From CBDIDH01 sp965277595 (GTDB taxonomy: Bacteria; Planctomycetota; Planctomycetia; Isosphaerales; Isosphaeraceae), in contig CBDIDH010000002.1 of NCBI GenBank assembly GCA_965277595.1, forward strand, positions 4,526,001-4,590,000: a DNA stretch of 64,000 bases, in the 5' to 3' direction. The translations under genes were made by a program, and so were the position numbers. This document shows positions 37,158-46,951 of this stretch, one piece after another (position 1 is the first letter of the stretch; each line of letters begins with the position of its first letter). Under the pieces are notes generated by a model, which was given only the letters and a program-made list of their open reading frames with translations, had not been told where the DNA came from and did no database searches.

Positions 37158-39341
37158 TCAATGGGCTTCGATGAGCGTGTCGCCCGTGCCGACGTTGCCG
37201 GCGGCGTCGGTGGCGCGGATGACGAGAATGTGCGTTCCGGGTTTGAGGTCGGCGAGGGGAATGGTCACGGTCTCGTCGGCGGTGTCAAAAAGACCGTCAT
37301 CGGGAAAGACAGGGGTCCATTCGCCGCCGTCAATGGCATACGCGGCCTTCGTGATTCGCGTCAGCCGATCCTTGAGCGTCGCCGAGGCTCGGCGAGCGGC
37401 GGACTGAATCGCGACCGAGGGGGGATCGTGGTCGACGATGAACGGCTCGCTGTCCTTCTCGCGAGAGAGGGCGTCGGCCTCGTTGTTCGAGGGGCGGTCG
37501 GTCGCGCTCAATCGAATCCGGTAAAGACCGGCGGGCACGGAGGCGGCGTCCCACGAGAACGATTTCTCGGTCAGGGGTTGTTCGTTGAGCCGGACCCAGT
37601 CGGGCCAGCCGTCCTTGCGGAGATGCACGGTATAGTGCAGATCGTCGTCGTTGGGGTCGGTTACCTCCCAGCGGAAGGTCAGGCGCGTCTGTCGGGTCGC
37701 GCCGTCGAGCCCGGAAACATCGGGGACATCGAGCCTGGTAATTTCCGGGGCGAGGTTGGCCGACTGGTATCGAAGGTTGACCGAATGCAATTCCGGGGTG
37801 ACCGAGGGTTCCTGGGTCGAGAGCGTGACCCGATACTGGACGAACCGGCCGGCGGGGACGTGGGCCTGGCCTTTCTCGGGATCAGTCTGCTCGGGCGACC
37901 AGTCGGACCAGGTCGAATCAGGCTCGGCGACGTTCCCCGTGCGGACCTGCGCGGCCACCGACGTCCCCCTGGGACGATCCGCGCGCCAGGAAACAGACCC
38001 AAACCGGCTGATGAGCTTGGTATCCTTGACGTCGGAAACGATCGTTCCTGACCCGACGTAACCCGGTTCCAGCCGGACGACCGCGCCGGGGTCGCCTGTT
38101 CCGAGAAGAAGACCCCCATCAGGCTCCGTCAAGAGCGTGAGAATCTGGCCATTGTCGAGCCGGGCAACGGGCGCGGATTCGCGGCCGGCGTCGTGAACCT
38201 CATAAAGCTGCCCTTCCGGGCCAGTGCCAACAAATAAGCGGTCTTGCCGCAAGGCGAGAGCAAATATCAGAGCCTTGGCGCGGAAGACCTCGCGGACGAC
38301 GCCTTCCGGGTCGACCCGATAAACGGCATTCTCGCCAACACTCACCGGTTTCGGCGTGGCGGAACCGCCGCCGGGAGTTGGCGAGGAACGGGGTCGGGTC
38401 TCGTCCTTCTTCGCCGGTTCGGGCTTGGGAGGCGTGTCCTGCGCGAGTTGGGTGCTGGTTGACGTTGGTTCCGAGCCGCGCGAGCCGTTCGAGGCGGTCA
38501 ACGAGAGGTTCGAGGACGGGACCGAAACGCGCGAAGGGCTGCCGCCGCCTTCGGAAGCGGTTCCCGCATAGACGACGCCATCGGCAGCGATCACGAGCGT
38601 TCGAATCTCAACCTGGGGCGCGTCGTAAACGACGGAGACCTTGCCGCCGGGCGCGACCTTGTAGAGCAGGCCCTCGCCGTCGCTTCCCGCGTAAATCGAG
38701 CCGTCCGGGGCGATGGCGACGCAAAGAAGGTGAGCATGTTTACTGTCAAGAACGAGTGACCAGGCCCCTTCGACAGAGCGCTTCCAGAGCTGGCCGGTCG
38801 GGCCGGTCGCCGCGTAAAGTTGCCCTTTGGCGTCGGCGGCGAGATCCCAGATGTATTTGACACCGGGATCGGGGCGCGAGCCGGGATGTTTCGGATCGGT
38901 CAGGTCAATCACCTGTCCGCTTGGCCCCGTGCCGGCGAAGACGTGGTTGTCGGGGCCGACGGCCAGGCAGAGGGCCTGAGAATCGGCGGCATCGTAGACG
39001 ACCGACCAGGGGTGATCGTCCTTCATCGCCCGACGAAAGACCTTCCCCTCGTCGCCGGTTGCCGCGTAGAGGTCGCCGTCAGGCCCGCGAAGGAGGTCCC
39101 AGACGTGCGCCGCGTCGACACTGCCGACGGCCTTCAGGGCGTGTCCGAGTCGGACCCGACCGGCATCCGAGACAACCACGCGGTCGCGATGCCCTTTGCC
39201 AAAGGCCGAGGCCGTCTCTTCGCGCCAGCTTTCCAGGCGGCCGAGCGCCGGAACCCGGGCGGCGAGGATGGTCGCCGCACAGGCGATTCCAAGAATCAAG
39301 GCGCGACAGGCCGGACGTCCGCCGGGGGCATTGCGTCTCAT
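37158..39341 (-). CDS. Secreted beta-propeller repeat protein
   Basis: Start ATG 39341 follows AAGGGA; the longer frame reads through a repeat element and is rejected. The 727-residue protein has a signal peptide (ALILGIACAATILAARVPA), then repeated motifs of the form GPDGDLYAATGDEGKVFR, GPDNHVFAGTGPSGQV and APDGSIYAGSDGEGLLYKV, spaced about 45-50 residues, as in NHL/YVTN-type propellers. A Ser/Thr/Pro-rich linker interrupts the series, and Ig-like domains follow, ending LKPGTHILVIRATDAAGNVG. It is probably periplasmic or surface located; ligand unknown. Confidence 0.8.
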   Translation of the reverse strand: MRRNAPGGRPACRALILGIACAATILAARVPALGRLESWREETASAFGKGHRDRVVVSDAGRVRLGHALKAVGSVDAAHVWDLLRGPDGDLYAATGDEGKVFRRAMKDDHPWSVVYDAADSQALCLAVGPDNHVFAGTGPSGQVIDLTDPKHPGSRPDPGVKYIWDLAADAKGQLYAATGPTGQLWKRSVEGAWSLVLDSKHAHLLCVAIAPDGSIYAGSDGEGLLYKVAPGGKVSVVYDAPQVEIRTLVIAADGVVYAGTASEGGGSPSRVSVPSSNLSLTASNGSRGSEPTSTSTQLAQDTPPKPEPAKKDETRPRSSPTPGGGSATPKPVSVGENAVYRVDPEGVVREVFRAKALIFALALRQDRLFVGTGPEGQLYEVHDAGRESAPVARLDNGQILTLLTEPDGGLLLGTGDPGAVVRLEPGYVGSGTIVSDVKDTKLISRFGSVSWRADRPRGTSVAAQVRTGNVAEPDSTWSDWSPEQTDPEKGQAHVPAGRFVQYRVTLSTQEPSVTPELHSVNLRYQSANLAPEITRLDVPDVSGLDGATRQTRLTFRWEVTDPNDDDLHYTVHLRKDGWPDWVRLNEQPLTEKSFSWDAASVPAGLYRIRLSATDRPSNNEADALSREKDSEPFIVDHDPPSVAIQSAARRASATLKDRLTRITKAAYAIDGGEWTPVFPDDGLFDTADETVTIPLADLKPGTHILVIRATDAAGNVGTGDTLIEAH

Positions 39342-39464
39342 CAGTTCTGGTCCCTTTGTCAACGTTTGGAGCCGGTCGCGAGCTGGAAAGGGATCACCGC
39401 AAAAAAACGTCCTAAAATGGAAAGGTTCTTTATGGATTCCAGGGTGGTTATTTCTGCCGGGGAC

Positions 39465-39537
39465 GGATGACCAATGACCGAGGACCAATGACCGGAATTC
39501 CGTCAATTGGCCATCGGTCCTTGGTCGTCGGTCATCC
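39465..39537. repeat. Heptamer palindromic element (R3)
   Basis: The arm GGATGACCAATGACCG with a second GGACCAATGACC is followed by GAATTCCGTCAATT and a right arm ending GGTCATCC; the extreme ends are perfectly complementary. A degenerate outer right end (CCGCAATCCACC) follows to about 39565. It lies upstream of the propeller gene and downstream of the S55 peptidase gene. Confidence 0.8.
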
Positions 39538-39636
39538 ACCAAATCCCACCACCCCGCAATCCACCAGGAGCCAATGGAAAAACCCGGCCTCCGCGAGGAA
39601 ACCGGGTGACTTGCCCGCGATCCCGGTGACTGGCCC

Positions 39637-41525
39637 TCACTTTAACGTGAGGCCGGCGTCCTTGACCACGTTGAACTTTAACGACTGCGTCCCTTCCACG
39701 ACCCAGGCGGTCTCGACCGACCCGACGAGATCCGCGCGAACGGTCGGTTCCGCGGTCTGACGGCTCGCCGCGAGGACAGTCCGGACACTGCCCGGAAGCG
39801 CCGGCAAGGGCTGACCTTGAATGGCGAGGCCGCGATCGGGAAGCGGAACGTGAAGATAGATCGACGTCCGGCGCGGGACGGTCTGGAGCCGGATCACCGA
39901 GAGGAGGCCGTCGAGGTCGCGTGGATCGCTCAGACCAGGCTCGTTGCGAAAGAGCCGGCGGAGACTGTTCGAGGAATCACAAAGGCTTGCCTCGTAAGCC
40001 CCTTCGGGAAGGTCGGCCGGAAGCGGCAAGCGGAGCGTCACGGTCTGACGATCCCCCTTGTACGGCTTGAGCGTGACGAAGGCCGTGAGCGTCTCGCCGG
40101 GCTCAAGGCGATCCGAGGCCAGGCGCACCGATTCAACCGTGGCGACGGTCCGACCGGGGGCAATCTCGACATCGCAATCAATGCCTTCGATCCGGATCTT
40201 GGCGAGCGGGTTCTTGGCCAGCATGTTGACCATCGACGCGATCGGGCTGAAGAGCGCCGCGGGACCCATCGGGCCGGTGAACCGGGCACCGCTGAGCGTG
40301 TCGTTGAACTCGATCGGGTCGTGCCCCTTGAGTGTGACCCTGGCCTTGATCCGGGCCGTTAACTCGTCGGGAAGGTTTCCTTCGGTATCAATGGCGTTGG
40401 TCAGCACGGCCATGACGAGGTTGGGAAGCAGGTTCGGTTCTCGGACCATCTCAACATGATAGGTGTGCGGATCAGAGTAGCGGCCCGTCTTGACCCGGAC
40501 GCTGACCGGCAGCATGTCCGGCTTCGGTCCGATCCGGCCGGCGACACCGGTACTCACGTCGGTATCGAGGACGCCGACGACCTTCAGAGGCGACCCCATC
40601 TTCATGCTCACACTGGCACGCGGGTAAACCGTGTGAATGTAGCCGGTCATGAGCGGGAAGTCGCAGGTGCCGAGGCTGAACATCGGATGGCCGAAGCCGT
40701 AAACTCGATCTCCCTCGACGTGCGTCACCGTTCCGATCCCGGAGAGGTCAAAGTCGCCGGTCACCATCGCGATGCTGAGCGGAGCCCCTGGAACGAGCGG
40801 CCTGGCCCCCTCGGCGTCAATCACCTGCTTCGAGGCCGCCCCTCCGGCCATCGGCGCCATTCCCAGGGGTCGAAACCGATCCTCAAGCAGCGCCAGCGCT
40901 CGGGGCGTGAAACCGGTTGCCGCCAGAGGCGTTGCGATCGGACGCATTCCAGCGAGCGAGCCGCCCGAGACGGTCAGCGGCCCGAGGTCGACCGCGGGGA
41001 GTTCGTCGTTGATGAAGGCCGTTCCGGTCCCGGTTGAGGCGCGAGCGTCGGCATGGTTGCCGATGTCCTTCGCCTCGGCGGCGATCCGTCGATCGCTCGA
41101 TCGGACGTACTCAACCATCTGCTGAAACGGGGTCACACCGGCAATCGGGTCCTTGGCGAACTCCCAGGCGAAAGCGACGGCCCCGAGCAGCTTGCCGTCA
41201 ATGTAGATCGGACTTCCGCTCATCCCCTGAATAATTCCCGAATGGTCGAGGTTGCAGCCGGTCAGGCGGCAGAGCACCATATCGCGCCCGGGCTCACCCC
41301 GCGCATCACGCCGAGCACCTCGGCGCCAAACTCTTCGAGCTTCGTGCCGACCATGACCGTCTGGCCGGTCCCTTTCATCCCGGGCCGGATGTCGTCAACC
41401 TTCCAGTACGTCGCCGGATTCGGCTCACCCGCCCGGGCGGGAGCAAGGTCCATCAGAAAGAAGATCAACGTGGTGGCCACAACGGCGAGGCCCACGGTCC
41501 AACGCGTTCGCGCGACGTTTCGCAT
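39637..41525 (-). pseudogene. SpoIVB (S55) peptidase-domain protein, interrupted by a 1-nt frameshift
   Basis: The N-terminal part starts at ATG 41525, with GGGAG upstream. It has a signal peptide and YWKVDDIRPGMKGTGQTVM, then runs out of frame after GVMRGVSPG near 41285. The second frame (from 41280) continues MVLCRLTGCNLDHSGIIQGM and SGSPIYIDGKLLGAVAF with the catalytic-type Ser of S55 peptidases, then long beta-rich domains. Adding one base at about 41285-41291 restores SPGRDMVLCRL, the expected family reading, giving 629 residues. Either the gene is broken or the base is a sequencing error. The family is found in planctomycetes with unknown substrates. Confidence 0.8.
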
Positions 41526-41813
41526 GCTTGAGAAACTCCCTGAGTCTTGCAAGAGCCTCGGGAATCAGGAGGATCAAAGGGGCAGGGGTCGGCGGAAGTC
41601 GGTCGAGAGGAGAAAGTGGCTGCCTGGCGGCGTTTTCTTCGGCATGAAGGAGCCAGATACCCCTCCGGGTGAGACGCGGCGTCGCTCGACTTCAAGACGC
41701 CCCAGGGGTCAAACCGCTGGAGCGCCGCGAAGCCGGACCTTCGGCTCCTTGACTCTCTTATAGTATCGGTCGGTCCCTAACGGGTCAACGAATCCTAACT
41801 CTCCCTAAACTCG

Positions 41814-42299
41814 TTATTCTTTATCGTTGCGCGGAAAACCGTTGCGTCCATTGATCTCGGTTCGGCCCTGATTCAACTCAGAACGTATCCTTAACTCCTC
41901 TTGAATGATCTCCATCCCCTCACGCACGATTTCACTCCGATGTCGCCGGGCATACGCTCGCGTGGCGAACCAGTCGACGAGGGCGAGGCCGATGAGGATA
42001 AGGATCAAGGCAAGGATCGCCAGCCAGATTTCGAGGAAGGCCAGGTTCGGCCGACCGTTCACCTTGTAAGGCATTCTGGAACCGACAAAGATGCCGGAAG
42101 CCAGCAGGGCCATCGCCCCGGCGACGAACGCCCGGCGAACGTCCTGACCTCGGAAGTGAGCGCGATCGGCGTCCGAGAGGTCGGACGATCGAAAGCGGCG
42201 GTCAGCCCATTGCCAGAGAAGCAAAAGCAGGACGATCGCGGCCAGTCCGAGGGCGAGCCAGGAGCCGTAAACCGAGGTCGGTGACACTGGGGGTTTCAC
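41814..42299 (-). CDS. Small multi-pass membrane protein
   Basis: The 161-residue protein has three hydrophobic segments: about residues 11-30 (LALGLAAIVLLLLLW), 58-75 (VAGAMALLASGIFVG) and 88-107 (LEIWLAILALILILIGLALV). A charged cytosolic-looking C-terminus (REGMEIIQEELRIRSELNQ) could form a short coiled helix. The GTG start lies 4 nt after the kinase stop, so it is probably co-transcribed with that kinase. No family recognised. Confidence 0.65.
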   Translation of the reverse strand: MKPPVSPTSVYGSWLALGLAAIVLLLLLWQWADRRFRSSDLSDADRAHFRGQDVRRAFVAGAMALLASGIFVGSRMPYKVNGRPNLAFLEIWLAILALILILIGLALVDWFATRAYARRHRSEIVREGMEIIQEELRIRSELNQGRTEINGRNGFPRNDKE

Positions 42300-42303
42300 T
42301 CAA

Positions 42304-43710
42304 TCAATAAAGGTCGGCGTTGGTGAGTTGTTGTTCGACCCGGTCGCTCCGGCGGGCGATCTCAAGGATGGCCGAGCGAACATCCGCGGCGCAAACGTTG
42401 TCGCGAGAAAAGGTTCGCGTCATCACGAACATCGGCTGGCCCCCCACGTTGCGGATCGTCAGGCTGCCAAAGCTCAGCGAGTCGTTGAGCCTCAGGGCAA
42501 ACTCGAAGTTCTTGGGCTCCGCCGGCCCGCAGACCGAAAAGATTGACATGAGTCGCTCGCCATCGGGAGCCTGCGTGACCTCGGCGTAAACCTCCTGAAG
42601 CCGGTCGCCCGGGAGCCGAAAGAAAACCCGAAAGTGGTCGAGACTTCCCTGAACCAGGCAATCAAACCCTTCCACGCTCTCGCGAATCAAGCTCTCGGTA
42701 TCGCGCAACTGGTAAACGATGCCCTGGAGCGCCCGGGCAAGTTCCGCGGCCGACTCAAAGCGTTCGGCGGGCCGCTTGGCAAGGCAGCGCTCGATGATCT
42801 GAGACACCGAATGCGAGAGTGTCGGCATCAGGTTGCGGACGTCGGGAACCGGCTCATCGCGATGCAAGGTAACAATCTGGCTGATCTGGTCCGACGTGAA
42901 GGGCATACGGGCCGTCAGCAGGTAGTAATACATCACCCCGACCGCGTAGAGGTCGGATTGAGGACTCGCCGAGACACCGTCAAAGAGCTCGGGGGCCATG
43001 AAGGTTGGCGTTCCGGCCACGGGAACCCCGGCCCGATCAAGCTCACTGACGCGCCGAACCAGTCCAAAATCCGCGAGCTTGGCATGGCCATTCAAGTGGA
43101 TAAGAACGTTTGACGGCTTGACATCCCGGTGGATCAGGCCCGAATCGTGCGCGGCTTCAAGCGCCAGGGCGACCTGACGGACAAGCGTCGCCGCGCGGAC
43201 CGGCTCGATCGGCCCATCGCGAATAATCGCCTCGCGAAGGCTCACCCCGCCGGGAATGTATTCCATCTCGATATAATCGAAACCCCGGTCACTTCCCAGG
43301 TTATGAATCGTGACGACGTGCGGGTGCAGTAAATGGGCAACAGCGCGAGCCTCGGCCCAGAACCGCTCGCGGATCTTGGGTTGTTTCCCGAGCAGGCCCG
43401 GGTTCATGACCTTGATCGCGCAGGGCCTGTGCAGGCCAAGATGCTCGGCCCGATAAACGCGACCCATCGACCCGCGACCAACCATCTCTCGGATTCGGTA
43501 CTGACCCAGGGTTTCACCGACGAGAGTGCCGGCCGACGCGAAGCCGTCTTCGCGTTCGTCGGGCAAGGACGGGTGCGACTCGGCCGGGTCGTACCGAAAG
43601 GTCCTCGTCTCGATGTCTCCATCGACTGAGCCGCGAAGGTCGCAGACATGCGAGCCGGAACCAGGCGTGATCGGTTCGTTGCAGATCGGACAGGGCTTCA
43701 TGCTCGGCAC
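42304..43710 (-). CDS. Ser/Thr protein kinase with zinc ribbon and C-terminal YbjN-like domain
   Basis: The protein has about 465 residues; GTG 43710 or ATG 43701 could start it, the latter giving MKPCPICNEPI. A zinc-ribbon-like CPIC...HVC opens it. The kinase domain (about 70-335) has GRGSMGRVYRAEHL, AIKVM, IHRDVKPSNVLI, LADFGLVRR and GTPTFMAPELF, so all catalytic residues are present. The C-terminal about 120 residues (FDCLVQGSLDHFRVFF to ARRSDRVEQQL) resemble the YbjN/type III chaperone-like fold, probably a protein-binding tail. No membrane segment is seen. The small membrane protein follows directly. Confidence 0.9.
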   Translation of the reverse strand: MPSMKPCPICNEPITPGSGSHVCDLRGSVDGDIETRTFRYDPAESHPSLPDEREDGFASAGTLVGETLGQYRIREMVGRGSMGRVYRAEHLGLHRPCAIKVMNPGLLGKQPKIRERFWAEARAVAHLLHPHVVTIHNLGSDRGFDYIEMEYIPGGVSLREAIIRDGPIEPVRAATLVRQVALALEAAHDSGLIHRDVKPSNVLIHLNGHAKLADFGLVRRVSELDRAGVPVAGTPTFMAPELFDGVSASPQSDLYAVGVMYYYLLTARMPFTSDQISQIVTLHRDEPVPDVRNLMPTLSHSVSQIIERCLAKRPAERFESAAELARALQGIVYQLRDTESLIRESVEGFDCLVQGSLDHFRVFFRLPGDRLQEVYAEVTQAPDGERLMSIFSVCGPAEPKNFEFALRLNDSLSFGSLTIRNVGGQPMFVMTRTFSRDNVCAADVRSAILEIARRSDRVEQQLTNADLY

Positions 43711-43833
43711 CCGAACCGGAAACGTGAACGTCCCGTTTCGTTCCTCGAACTCGATGATGAAACGAGGGGGTCGACCGATCTATTGTATCCGATCCCGGCC
43801 GAAGGACGAGCGTTCTCGGCGATTTGGTACAGA

Positions 43834-43933
43834 GAGGATTGCAAAGTCTGTCTTTTCAATGTCCGATGACCAAGAAGAAGAACTTTTTGGTCATCGGTCA
43901 TCGGTCATCGGTCATCTGGACTTTGCAATCCTC
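43834..43933. repeat. Heptamer palindromic element, best complete copy (R4)
   Basis: The outer arms GAGGATTGCAAAGTC (43834-43848) and GACTTTGCAATCCTC (43919-43933) are a perfect 15-bp inverted repeat. Inside are a left CCGATGACC and a right run of four GGTCATC blocks. It occupies the gap between the kinase and gnd; the rest of 43711-44068 shows no gene. Confidence 0.9.
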
Positions 43934-44068
43934 CCGCGATTTGGTGGCCAGCCGTTTTGATCCGACCCTTCCTCAAGGACGCGTTCATGCTCCAAGAGGG
44001 AATCAACCCGGATCGCCGAGTTTGGACCTGCGGCGATCCGGGTTCATTGTCGGAACGGTCTGTCCGCG

Positions 44069-45541
44069 TCAGACGTTATACGAGGTCGACGAGGTGGTTC
44101 CGCCCCGGCCGGTCCAGTTGGTGTGGAAGAACTGACCGCGGGGGCGGTCGATGCGTTCGTAGGTGTGCGCGCCGAAGAAGTCGCGCTGGGCCTGAAGGAG
44201 GTTGGCGGGGAGGCGTTCGCAGCGGTAGCCGTCGTAATAGGCGAGCGCCGCGGCCATCTCGGGAATGGGAATGCCGTTGGTCACCGCCGCGGCACAGACG
44301 CGACGCCAGCCGGCCTGGGCCTTGTTGATCTCGGCGCTGAAGAAGGGATCGAGAAGCAGGTTCGTCAACTTAGGATCGCGGTCGAAGGCTTCCTTGATCT
44401 TGCCGAGGAAGGCGCTTCGGATGATGCAGCCGCCGCGCCACATGAGGGCGACGCCGCCGTTGTTGAACTCCCAGCCCGATTCCTTGCCCATCGCGTTCAT
44501 CAGGGCGTAGCCCTGCGCGTAGGAGATGATCTTGCTGGCGTAAAGGGCCATCTCGATGTCGTCAACGAACGACTTCGAATCGGCGGGCGCGGAGGTCGAG
44601 GTCGGTCCGGCAAGAACCTTGCTGGCGGCGACGCGCTCGTCTTTCTGAGCCGAGAGGCAGCGGGCGAAGACCGCCTCGGCGATCAGTGTCAGCGGAACGC
44701 CGAGGTCAAGGGCGGTGTTGACCGTCCACTTGCCGGTGCCCTTCTGACCGGCCGTGTCGAGGATCAGGTCGATCATCGGCTTACCCGACTCGTGATCGCG
44801 GTAGGCCAGGATGTCGCGCGTGATCTCAATGAGGTAGCTGTCAAGGACCCCCTGGTTCCAGCGCGCGAAGATCTCGTGCATGGCGTCGGGCTCAAGGCCG
44901 AGCAGGCCGCGCATGAGCTGATAGCATTCGCAAATCAGTTGCATGTCGCCATATTCGATGCCGTTATGCACCATCTTGACGAAGTGGCCGGCCCCCTCGG
45001 GGCCGACCCAGTCGCAGCAGGGGGTGCCGTCGGCCACCTTGGCGGCGATGTCCTGGAAGATCGGCTTGACGGCAGGCCAGGCGTCGGCATCGCCTCCGGG
45101 CATGATCGACGGGCCTTTCAAGGCTCCTTCCTCGCCGCCGGAAACTCCGGTGCCGACGAAGAGAAGACCCTTGGCCTTGAGGTCGCGAACGCGGCGGGTG
45201 GTGTCCGGGTAATGGGTGTTGCCGCCGTCGATGAGGATGTCACCCGGTTCGAGCAGGGGGGCGACCTCGTCGATCACGTCATCGACCGGAGGCCCGGCCT
45301 TGACCATGATCATCACCTTCCGAGGACGTTTCAGTGAGGCGACGAGTTCCTGAACGGTCGAGCAGCCGATGACCTTCTTCCCCTTGCCGCGGCCGTTCAC
45401 GAAGTTGTCAACCTTGGCGGTGGTCCGGTTGAAGACGGCCACGGTGTAGCCGTGGCTCTCCATGTTGAGCACGAGGTTTTCGCCCATCACGGCGAGGCCG
45501 ATCAGGCCGATGTCGGCGGTCGCGGTCGTTGCGCTGCTCAT
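44069..45541 (-). CDS. gnd: 6-phosphogluconate dehydrogenase, decarboxylating
   Basis: This pentose-phosphate enzyme converts 6-phosphogluconate to ribulose 5-phosphate with NADP+. ATG 45541 gives 490 residues; a longer frame adds five residues without support. The Rossmann motif is GLIGLAVMGENLVLNMESHG; substrate residues lie in GTGVSGGEEGALKGPSIMPGG. The catalytic-region HNGIEYGDMQLI and the C-terminal tail GAHTYERIDRPRGQFFHTNW are typical of Gnd. Cytosolic. No zwf or other pathway gene is adjacent. Confidence 0.97.
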   Translation of the reverse strand: MSSATTATADIGLIGLAVMGENLVLNMESHGYTVAVFNRTTAKVDNFVNGRGKGKKVIGCSTVQELVASLKRPRKVMIMVKAGPPVDDVIDEVAPLLEPGDILIDGGNTHYPDTTRRVRDLKAKGLLFVGTGVSGGEEGALKGPSIMPGGDADAWPAVKPIFQDIAAKVADGTPCCDWVGPEGAGHFVKMVHNGIEYGDMQLICECYQLMRGLLGLEPDAMHEIFARWNQGVLDSYLIEITRDILAYRDHESGKPMIDLILDTAGQKGTGKWTVNTALDLGVPLTLIAEAVFARCLSAQKDERVAASKVLAGPTSTSAPADSKSFVDDIEMALYASKIISYAQGYALMNAMGKESGWEFNNGGVALMWRGGCIIRSAFLGKIKEAFDRDPKLTNLLLDPFFSAEINKAQAGWRRVCAAAVTNGIPIPEMAAALAYYDGYRCERLPANLLQAQRDFFGAHTYERIDRPRGQFFHTNWTGRGGTTSSTSYNV

Positions 45542-45658
45542 TGCAGGTCGTCTCACCTTTCCAGTAGGTCCGGGGGTGTCGGGGCTTTTCCCCGCCTCGG
45601 GGAACGACTTGATGACTCGCGAGGCCCGGCAGAGGCGTTCCAGAAGGCGAACACGGTC

Positions 45659-46603
45659 TCAAGACGAGCCTGACATTCTGCCCGACCTCGCGACGCGTTT
45701 CCACGGTGGAGTTTCCGGCAAAATCGCTTCGAACTCGGTAATCCGTTCGCCTTGGTACGTTCCCGCATAGGTTCCGTCGAAAAATCGGGGCAAGGCGTCG
45801 TCGTGAAGACGCTGCCACGATTCCTCCTCGGCGCCCGGATTGATCGGATAGAAGAGCACGCCATTGGCCTCGGCGGCGGCGAAATCACCGGGAGCATCGC
45901 CGATCAGCAAGACATGGTCGCGTTGATACCGATCCGGCGCGGCGGCGTTGGCAAGGTGTTCGCGCTTGCCGCCAAGTTCCTGACCGGCGATCAGGCCGAC
46001 CTGATCGGCCAGGCCATGTTCCCGCCATTCCCGGACAAGTGCCTCGCCCGGCGTGGCCGAGACGACCATGACGTCGGCCAGTCGGGCGACTGCCGCGAGC
46101 GTCTCGCGCATCATTGGAAACGGCGGGACGTCGCGAACGGTCGTGGCGATGACTTCGTTAACCTCAACGCTCCAGGCAAGGACAAGCTGAAGGTCAGGAT
46201 CGCCGGTCGCTTCCGCCTCGGCCCTGAGCGTCGGGTTACTGAGCCGGGCTTCGCGGCGAATCCAGTCACGTAGGCCCTTTAAAAGCGGTGGCTGGAACCC
46301 TCGGCGGCGGACCTCGGGACGATCGGCGAGGAGGTCGAGTGCCTTGAGATAGGCGGGGAACCGATTCGCGCCCCGGTCACGTGAATACAGGTTGACGAAC
46401 TCGGCCGACTCTCGGGCAAATTTCGCCACCGAGGCAAGGCCGAAATATTTGACGAATGCGGGAATGAAGCATTCCTTGTGCTTCACCTCCATCGTGTCAA
46501 AGACGCAGCCGTCACTGTCGATCCCGACGAAGAAGTCGTGGGACGTCTTGAAGGCTCGTAGCAGGGACGTCGGGTCGGCTTGACCGCTCATTGGCTCACT
46601 CAT
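45659..46603 (-). CDS. HAD-superfamily hydrolase
   Basis: The ATG at 46603 gives 314 residues; ATG 46591 is an alternative. Motif I is GIDSDGCVFDTME, motif II MVVSATPGEALV, a Lys region GGKREHLA, and motif IV LLIGDAPGDFAAAEANGVLF, so it is a DxD HAD phosphatase with a large helical cap of about 120 residues. It lies downstream of a divergent pair of genes separated by a heptamer repeat array, and upstream of gnd with a 117-bp gap. Substrate unknown. Confidence 0.85.
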   Translation of the reverse strand: MSEPMSGQADPTSLLRAFKTSHDFFVGIDSDGCVFDTMEVKHKECFIPAFVKYFGLASVAKFARESAEFVNLYSRDRGANRFPAYLKALDLLADRPEVRRRGFQPPLLKGLRDWIRREARLSNPTLRAEAEATGDPDLQLVLAWSVEVNEVIATTVRDVPPFPMMRETLAAVARLADVMVVSATPGEALVREWREHGLADQVGLIAGQELGGKREHLANAAAPDRYQRDHVLLIGDAPGDFAAAEANGVLFYPINPGAEEESWQRLHDDALPRFFDGTYAGTYQGERITEFEAILPETPPWKRVARSGRMSGSS

Positions 46604-46688
46604 TCGGGTCGGAATCGACGTCGCGCGGACAGCCCGGATCGTAGTCGGCCGCGCGGTCGTTGTCCAGGTTTCGCCGAAGATCGCAATT

Positions 46689-46803
46689 AATGACCGATGA
46701 CCGATGACCGATGACCGATGACCGATGACCGATGACCGATGACCGAAAGGTTGAACTAATCGGTCATCGGTCATTGGTCATCAAACTTTGACATTCTCCT
46801 CCA
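46689..46803. repeat. Heptamer tandem array and palindrome (R5)
   Basis: The left arm is seven perfect GACCGAT units in tandem (46692-46740) plus one GACCGAA. After a 10-nt spacer the right arm reads ATCGGTCATCGGTCATTGG. It is followed by AAACTTTGACATTCTCCTCC, a degraded version of the outer end. It lies between two divergently transcribed genes. Confidence 0.9.
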
Positions 46804-46951
46804 ATCGAGGGGTCTCGGCGACGTGGCCCGGCGGTTTTGCAGAACGGCGCAAAGGGCGACCTCGATAGTCACGGTTGAACGCAAGGCCGAACGTCGGGCC
46901 AGGGGGCGCGGCGAACGGAGAGGCAAGCCAAGGGTTACGAGGGTCGTTCGA

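Noticed and set aside
39342..39542. N-terminal extension of the propeller gene
   Set aside because: It would translate R3, and the signal peptide begins at ATG 39341.
46689..46803. Heptamer tandem array as a CRISPR
   Set aside because: Units are only 7 bp with no spacers. It is a tandem array plus palindrome, not repeat-spacer units.
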